Assembly (NCBI RefSeq): GCF_040712315.1
Contig: NC_134016.1
Coordinates: 22,198,390 to 22,262,389 of the forward strand
DNA length: 64,000 bases
Reading direction: 5' to 3'
Source: Castanea sativa
Lineage: Eukaryota; Streptophyta; Magnoliopsida; Fagales; Fagaceae
Each line of letters opens with the position of its first letter. Positions within the stretch are counted from its first letter, which is position 1. The position numbers were made by a program, and so were the translations under genes. Under the pieces are notes generated by a model. The model did not search any database. It was not told where the DNA came from and was given only the letters and a program-made list of their open reading frames with translations. Positions 57,628 to 64,000 of this stretch are shown here, piece by piece.

Positions 57628-57639
57628 TGGTATCAGGAC
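57628..57639 (+). other. Primer binding site of copia F (degenerate)
   Basis: TGGTATCAGGAC, two bases after the LTR end. It resembles the initiator Met-tRNA complement TGGTATCAGAGC with the last bases changed. Confidence 0.75.
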
Positions 57640-57879
57640 GGATTAGCTCTAGTGTTTAGATCCTTTGATCTAAGAGTTGATTCTTGACCCCTGTTGTCAT
57701 GGATATTTGGAAGTTCTTATTGCTAAAGTTTCAATTTATCTACTTTTAGTTTGTGTCTCTTGTTGCTTTTGTTAAGTCTTTTCTTGAGTATCTTGGTATA
57801 ATTACATGTGATGATAATTATGTATGTTATACTGCTTTAATCGCCTTAAAGGCACGTGTTCCAAGCATATAACATGAAA
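57640..57879 (+). other. Copia F leader joined to pol; gag missing
   Basis: About 240 bp of non-coding sequence link the primer site to the end of protease. A normal gag and protease front (about 1.5 kb or more) are absent, so this element was internally deleted. Confidence 0.6.
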
Positions 57880-60383
57880 TAAAGCTTTATTTAAGACACT
57901 CTTTGAAGGAAAGATTAGGACAGTCAACTTTGGAGATGGAAGCAAATCTGTGATCAGAGGCATTGGAACTGTGGATATCCCAGGGTTGCCAGTTTTTGAA
58001 GACGTCTAGTATGTTGATGGGTTGAAGGCTAATTTACTCAGCATCAGTCAGATTTGTGATAATGGATTAAATTGTCTCTTCACCAATTATGAATGTGAGA
58101 TACTTGATGGAGGAGGTGACTGCATGTGTATTGGTGTTAGGACAACTGACAACTGTTATGGTATAACACCAAGTATAAGCAACAAGTGTTTTAGTGCAAA
58201 AATCAATCAAGTAGACTTATGGCATCAATGGTTGGGACATGCAAGTCACAGGCAATTAGAGAAGATCTCCAACTGTGATGCAGTTATTAGTTTGCCCAAG
58301 TTTGAAAAGATAGAAAAGTACATATGTGGATCATGTCAGATAGGTAAACAAGTGAAGTCCAAACATTCGTTTGTGACTGAAGTTCAAACTTTAAGACCTC
58401 TAGAGTTATTGCACATTGATCTCATAGGTCCTGCCAGAGTTCAGAGTTTAAGTGGAAAGAAGTATATTCTAGTTGTTGTGGATGATTTCACTAGATATAC
58501 TTGGGTTGTGCTTTTGAGAGATAAAGCTAAGGCTCTTGAAAAGATGATACATTTGTGCAAGAAATTGCAAGTTAAGAAAGGAACTATGATAGCCAAAATT
58601 AGAAGAGATCATGGAAGGGGATTTGAAAACACAAAGCTAGCTACCTTCTGTATTGATTAAGGCACACATCAAGAGTTCTCTTCACCCAAGACACCACAAA
58701 AAAAATGGAATAGTGGAATAGAAGAATAGGGTTGTTCAAGAGATGGCTTGTTTCATGCTACATAACAAAAAGATGCCCAAGTCCTTCTGGGGAGAAGCAG
58801 TTAACACTGCTTGTCATACGCTTAACCGAGTGTATTTCAAACCTGATTCCAAGAAAACTCCTTATGAACTCTGGAGAGGAAAGAAGCCTGTTGTCAAATA
58901 CTTCCGGATATTTGGCAGTGACTGTTATATTTTGCTTGATAGGGAAAACTTAAAAAAGTTTGATGCAAAGAGTGACAAGGGATACTTTCTGGGATACTCC
59001 TCCACTAGTAGAGCTTATAGAGTATACAACCTGAGAACTAAAATAGTCATGGACTTTTCAAATGTGGTGATCAATGATGAACTGTGTTCGAAAACTCAGT
59101 TAGAAAACATTCCTCTAGTTCAAGAAAAGACTGTAGAAGTTGATGATCCTATTCCTGATGATCATATTGGGAAGCGTAGTGATGAAAAACTACTATTGTT
59201 AAATGATGCTATTTCAGCACCATCAAGTTCAGAACCATCTACATTGGTTCATGAAACTCAACAAAAACAAAGTGAGTCTAGTCCTTCATCAGAACAAAAA
59301 GGTACCTTTACATCTCTAGTCAAAGGTCCATCTTCAAGAGTAAAGTTAAATCACCCTGTCACAAACATATTGGGTAGTTTGAATGATAACATGAGATTGA
59401 GATCCAAAGCCTTGGATGATATTACTCACTCATGCTACCTATCCCAATTTGAACCGAAAAAGGTGGATGAAGCGCTTCAAGATGCTGATTGGGTTAATTC
59501 TATGCATGAAGAACTTCATCAATTTGTTCGGAATGATGTATGGGAATTAGTTCCCAGACCAAAAGGAGTAAATGTGATTAGAACTAAGTGGATTTTCAAG
59601 AACAAGTCGGATGAACATGGTACCATTATTCGAAACAAATCAAAACTTGTTGCTTAAGGATACACACAAGTGGAAGAGATTGATTTTGATGAGACTTTTG
59701 CACCGGTAGCAAGACTAGAATCCATTAGGATACTGTTGGCCATAGCAAGTCATTTAAATTTCAAGCTGTATCCAATGGATGTCAAGAATGCTTTCTTGAA
59801 TGGGATATTACAAGAAGAGGTATATATTGAACAACCACAGAATTTTGTTGGTCCTCACAGACCGGATGATGTCTACAAGTTGAAGAGAGCCCTCTATGGT
59901 TTGAAACAAGCTCCCAGGGCATAGTATAATAGGTTAACCACTTATCTCATTGAGCCTGGATTCAAAAGAGGATTTGCTGATACTACTCTCTTCATACAAA
60001 AGAATAAGAATTATTTTGTAGTAGCTCAAATTTATGTTGATATTATTTTTGGTGCTATTAATGATTCTTTTGCAAATGAAATGAAGAAGATGTTTGAAAT
60101 AAGTATGGTCAATGAACTAACTTATTTCTTAGGATTGCAGGTGAAGCAAACGGATTCTGGAATTTACATCAACCATGCAAAATATGCCAAAAATCTAGTC
60201 AAGAGATTTGGACTTGACAAGGTTGCACATGCTAGAACACCAATGGTTGTTAATGCAAAGCTAACCAATGACCCTTCAGGTGAGTCTGTTGATTTTACAT
60301 TATATAGAAGCATGATTGGTTGCCTTTTGTATTTAGCTGCAAGTCGTCCAGAGATTGCTTTCAGTGTTGGTGTATGCTCTAGA
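57880..60383 (+). pseudogene. Copia F pol (protease tail, integrase, RT), broken
   Basis: SIRE/Maximus-type polyprotein, by motifs. Protease tail VNFGDGSKSVIRGIGTVDI; pre-integrase GLKANLLSISQICDNG; zinc site WHQWLGHASHRQLE and CGSCQIGKQ; integrase core LHIDLIGPARVQ, DDFTRYTWV, RRDHGRGFEN and NGIVE, followed by a stop (58650-58730 is broken). Then KTPYELWRGKKPVVKYFRIFG, the RT start (NDVWELVPRPKGVNVIRTKW), [31 protein letters not shown] and YVDIIFGA, the catalytic box lacking one Asp. It ends at CSR (60383), where the minus-strand element B6 begins. RNase H and the 3' LTR are missing. The 304-residue frame 58743-59657 and the 112-residue frame 60081-60419 remain open. Confidence 0.92.
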
Positions 60384-60710
60384 ACGGCCTTGCTCACCAA
60401 ACATCTCCTTCAAATTTAGCATTATGTCTGAAGCTAGTTTTACATCCTGCATTTGATACTGTAGAGCATTTGAGATAGATGCTAAGATATAGCATTTGAC
60501 CATCTCATTAGATTTCTGCCAACGATTATATCGCTGTTTTTCCTCAAGATGAGCATCTAATGAAGGAAAGTTAGGACATGGTTGAGTAAGTACATATTTG
60601 TGCTCTTCAGCAGTTAAAACAATGTCTAAATTTCTTTTCCAATCAACAGAGTTGGATCCAGTCAGTTTGTTTTGATTAAAAATAGCAACAAGTAAGCTAA
60701 ATAATGCCAT
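60384..60710 (-). pseudogene. Gag N-terminus of a B-type copia (B6 element), truncated
   Basis: Starts MALFSLLVAIFNQNKLTG and continues NSVDWKRNLDIVLTAEEHKY, RWQKSNEMVKCYILASISN and SDIMLNLKEMFGEQGRS, a UBN2-type copia gag. It breaks off at 60384 within GEQGRS, joining tail to tail with the RT of element F; the two share TCTAGA at the join. No stop in the preserved 109 codons. Confidence 0.87.
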
Positions 60711-61981
60711 GATAAAATCTGAAAACAATAAACATAAATATAATAAGTGAAATGGACATTTTCTATTTAGCATATAAGCATATAATATGGAACCTTAATA
60801 AAACCATAACATAATATATGCAATGACAACCCAATCTCATATTCAATATCCCTCAGTATAGAGTGAACATTAAATACTATGATTGATTAAGAACTATTAT
60901 CATTATTAGTGCTACCATGATAACTCTTATCAAACACTAATAATATAACGTTTTACATTTAGCCTCTAAGTAATAATAGTAAGAACTCAACATAGAGGAT
61001 ACTATAATACTTAGTCTAGTGTATACCGTTGTTTAGAATCATGTGTAACCACATGTCATCCCTTTAACTGGCTTATTTTGTAGTACCATAATACAAAACA
61101 CCTTCCGCATAGAATGCAAAGCTCAAGGCTAAGACAAGATGTTCGATCAAACCACTATAAACCAAGAAATTCAATCTTGTAGGACCATGAAATAAATACT
61201 CTCCGCATGGAATGCTAAGCTCAAAGCAAAAATAAAGTATATATTTCAAACTACTATGAACCAACAATGGAGGCCGTGAGATGCAACCCTTGTATCTCTC
61301 TCCCACTAGATGTTTTAAAATAAAGGTTTTTAATTTAAAACATAAGTAAACAAATTACACATAGCCTTGCTCTTTATATATGTAAAAAACACTTAGAGAA
61401 AATTCTAAATCTTGAGTCCTCGATCGATCGAGGGATGTACCTCGATCGATCGAGGATATACCTCAATTGATCGAGGGATGTACCTCGATCGATCGAGGGA
61501 TGTACCTCGATCGATCGAGAAAAATTCTGCTAGTTTGATTGATGATTGACAGGTTCTCAATCGATCGAGAAAAATTTCGTGAAGCTCGATCGATGCTTGA
61601 CAGATCCTCGATCGGTCGAGAAAACTTCTGCCAGCTCGATCGATGCTCAACAGATTCTTGATCGATCGAGTTTCACGAATTTTGAATTTTTCAAAATTTT
61701 TCTAAGACAGTTTCTTAATGTTTTTATGAACAAAACAACCATCATATAAACATAATGAACAAAGATTGATATGAAAACTGAATTTCATTGATGCTATAGC
61801 GTTAAAGTTCAATTTAACATATTTAAACTCAAATTTAAACAACATCATAACATCAATATCAGTTTTTTATCAAACAATAATTTCAACAACCATGCAGAAA
61901 ACTAATTTCTAACAATATGAAACTATTGTCACTAATTTCAAAACTCACAAAGCATGTTCTACAAATACGAAAATGAAGACC
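60711..61981 (-). other. Leader of the B6 element with no gene
   Basis: AT-rich leader. It includes a repeated GCTAAGCTCAAGGC-type passage (61109-61140 and 61208-61230, around CCGCATGGAATG) and the palindromic tandem repeat at 61419-61519. Frame 61405-61650 is made of this repeat. Frame 61073-61306 has no recognised motif. Confidence 0.55.
61419..61519. repeat. Five-unit tandem palindrome array, about 22 bp
   Basis: The perfect 14-bp palindrome CTCGATCGATCGAG occurs at 61419, 61441, 61484 and 61506, with a degenerate copy (CTCAATTGATCGAG) at 61462. The spacer is GGATGTAC or a variant. A looser set (CTCGATCGATGCTTGACAGA etc.) continues to about 61675. Confidence 0.95.
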
Positions 61982-61993
61982 GCTCTGATACCA
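61982..61993 (-). other. Primer binding site of the B6 element
   Basis: Minus-strand TGGTATCAGAGC next to the LTR edge; complements initiator Met-tRNA and fixes the direction of the gag to the left. Confidence 0.92.
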
Positions 61994-61996
61994 AAT

Positions 61997-63381
61997 TGTT
62001 GGATAAAAACATGTTTGTATTGCATACAAAACATATGTAGCGGAAAAATAACAGATCTACTTCATTCATAAATGTTAACATGTACTATGTAAGTTTCAGA
62101 ATTTAAGAACAAGAGAGTGTACCTTGGTGTGGTGAATTTCAAAAACAAAGATCAGAAACACTTGAGAACACTTTTAATCTTCACTCCAATTCCATTAACG
62201 CTCAAGAAGTGTGGTCTCTCAATCAGTTTTCCAATGGAAAATGTCAAAGTGTCTAACACACCTTACACACCATTTCACAATAGTATTATTATTTTTCATA
62301 CACACACAAAATTCTGTATGTTTCTCCCTTTGTATCTAACTAATTATCTAATTGGGCTGGTCTTTTGGGCTTTTTCAATTGGGCTTAAGTATGTGGCTTG
62401 GAGTAGGACCAAAAGGGACCAATAAGACACTAGCCCCAATGGGCCTTAGGCTTTTCTGTCAACTCTTAACAAGTCCAAAGTTACCATTAACTATATTTAA
62501 TACCACTATATAAATATAGTTGCACTCTAAACCTTATTTATAAATTATATCCCAAGACTTTATTGTACATGCAACCCCTTCATAAAATATTCGTAATAAT
62601 ATAAAGTCATGAATATAGACTGCCACTTTGAAAATTACTACATCTTAATCCTTGAGTACCTAGTTTAATCTTTTAAGTTATTCATCATATATTTATGAAA
62701 TCCAATTTCTTAAATATATACTTTAGTATCTCCTTACTAAAGTGGTTAGGCCTAACACTCTGACTAACCAAACCCAATAAACTTATCTCAAGGGAATATT
62801 TTGTATCTCCGTTAAGAGACTATGAATTCCATCTTGAGATTATATGTTGCATTAACACTAAATGTGGTTGTCCAACATTCTGAGATTTTGACCGTTACTT
62901 TAAATCTCACTCCTAATATATCAAAGCAACTTACACCTCATGATCATGTCTATTATTCTCTCAGGATTAAGAGTTTATGCAAATAGAAGTTGTGAGATTT
63001 ATTATTCATTTGACAGTTGTTAGGAAAATAATAAATCTCACAGCGGTTCAATTTAATATGTCTTAACTCTTAAAACATATCAACTAGAAGTCTCCACTTC
63101 CATGATCAAGACAAATCATCTTAGCTGATACGTTATAGTCTTCACAGATGAAATGCCCAATTTCATCACCGACTACGAACTATAAATTCTGAGTTTACAA
63201 AGAACTTGTGACTTATATCTTCTGTAACTAAATCACATACTAAGCATCTCATGGACTATATGATAATGTCCCAATATTTATGTTGCTATCATTTCAGATA
63301 ATAATAAAACAACTTTATTAATCACAACATAATGTCATACATAGCATCATACAATAGGATTTAAGAGCACATATCCTAACA
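61997..63381 (-). mobile_element. 5' LTR of the B6 element (family B)
   Basis: 1385 bp, TGTTAGGATATGTGCTC at the right to ATCCAACA at the left. The best complete family B LTR linked to a primer site. A TATA-like motif is weaker here (CTTTGTATC at 62329). The right edge abuts copia integrase coding sequence on the other strand, so B6 inserted into an older copia. Confidence 0.92.
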
Positions 63382-64000
63382 TATGCTTTGAATACAGCAA
63401 CACATCTTTTAAAGTTAGTTCCATCAAAATCTGTTCCCAAAACATCCATGGAATTGTAGAGTGGGAGTAAGCCTAGTTTGAGATTTCTCCACATTTGAGA
63501 TTGTCCAGCACATGTGATAAAAGGAAAGCCTAATAAATTGGAATCAAAATCAGAAGTATGTTTGCTTATGGGTTATTCAAAAGAAACTAGGGGTTATTTA
63601 TTCTATAGTCGTAATGATAACGAAGTATTTGTTAGTACAAATGCTAATTTTTGGAAAATGACTATATGAATAATTTTACTCTTAAAAGTAAAGTTGTTTT
63701 GACTGAAATAAATAAACTTGTAATTGAACAATCAATGAATGAAACTAGGAAGGATGTGGCTGTATCAGATACATGACAAGATATTACTCATAAAATGACT
63801 AGTACACAAGACCCTCTTCGTAGTGGGAGTATTGTTAGGCCACTTGTAAGATTTATAGGTCTGAGAGAAACTTATGAAGCTATTTTAGAAGAGGTTGAAT
63901 ATGATCTTTACACTTATAAAGAGGCAATGATAGATATAGATGCACATCATTAGGTCAAAGTTATGAAATCTAAATTGGATTCTGTGTATTCCAATCAAGT
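63382..64000 (+). pseudogene. Copia integrase end and RT start, broken, runs off the window
   Basis: Opens YALNTATHLLKLVPSKSVPKT, the last part of integrase, then FWK- and RGYLFYS-type C-terminal blocks (63590-63660) and the RT linker (SGSIVRPLVRFIGLRETYEA). It ends at RT MKSKLDSVYSNQV, continuing past the window edge. Several stops and a frameshift. Its protein resembles the element B pol at 3595-5370 (shared LVIEQS-NET, DLYTYK). It probably is the site where B6 inserted; the other half is not visible to the left of B6. Confidence 0.87.

Noticed and set aside
61405..61650. 81-residue frame on the minus strand with repeated SIDR-type units
   Set aside because: It is a translation of the CTCGATCGATCGAG tandem palindromes. 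No protein family is indicated.
1..64000. 5S-bearing Cassandra TRIMs, rRNA, tRNA genes, organelle DNA and endogenous pararetrovirus
   Set aside because: I looked for the 5S promoter phrases, tRNA cloverleaf boxes, plastid gene motifs and caulimovirus-type coat or movement motifs and saw none. Primer-site matches are tRNA complements, not tRNA genes.

Overview
This window looks like heterochromatin-like DNA from a flowering plant, most probably a eudicot and perhaps a woody one. The evidence is nested Ty1/copia, Ty3/gypsy, LINE, CACTA and hAT elements, initiator-Met-tRNA primer sites, AT-rich spacers, GT-AG introns and a plant-specific GRAM-domain gene. The genus cannot be fixed from sequence alone. 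No rRNA or tRNA gene, organelle insert or CRISPR array was seen.

The one gene that looks intact is a GEM-like GRAM-domain protein (27956-35952, + strand). Four exons join in frame into about 239 residues. Its third intron is about 7.1 kb because a nearly full-length L1-type LINE (28783-35520, 15-bp target duplication) sits in it in the sense direction. A non-autonomous hAT-like element (29460-30335) sits inside the LINE.

Layout, left to right. 1-5.4 kb: minus-strand copia families A and B inserted in each other. 5.4-6.2 kb: a TRIM-like fragment. 6.2-11.9 kb: a plus-strand copia (D) cut by a hAT-like MITE and by a solo LTR. 11.9-17.35 kb: old unassigned DNA with a solo gypsy LTR (13258-15177) and a broken ABCC-transporter fragment (15989-16603). 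17.35-26.65 kb: a complete but pol-less minus-strand LTR element (C) carrying gag and a Transposase_32-like reading frame, with a solo LTR of family B in its 3' LTR. 26.65-36.5 kb: the GEM-like locus. 36.5-39.7 kb: two B LTRs and a LINE tail remnant. 39.7-46.3 kb: a minus-strand Tat/Ogre-like gypsy element (G), itself interrupted. 46.3-60.4 kb: plus-strand copia sequences (E, F), with an 8.6-kb CACTA element (48963-57558) inside the LTR of F. 60.4-63.4 kb: the 5' end of a minus-strand B element. 63.4-64 kb: a plus-strand copia pol fragment.

Family B LTRs occur six times and A-type LTRs three times. Insertions with target duplications whose removal restores an older reading frame or LTR let the order of events be read. 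All transposon proteins seen carry stops, frameshifts or deletions, so nothing here looks able to move by itself. I found no convincing new biological system. The closest candidates are element C's gag plus Transposase_32 design and the GEM-like gene with its LINE-filled intron.
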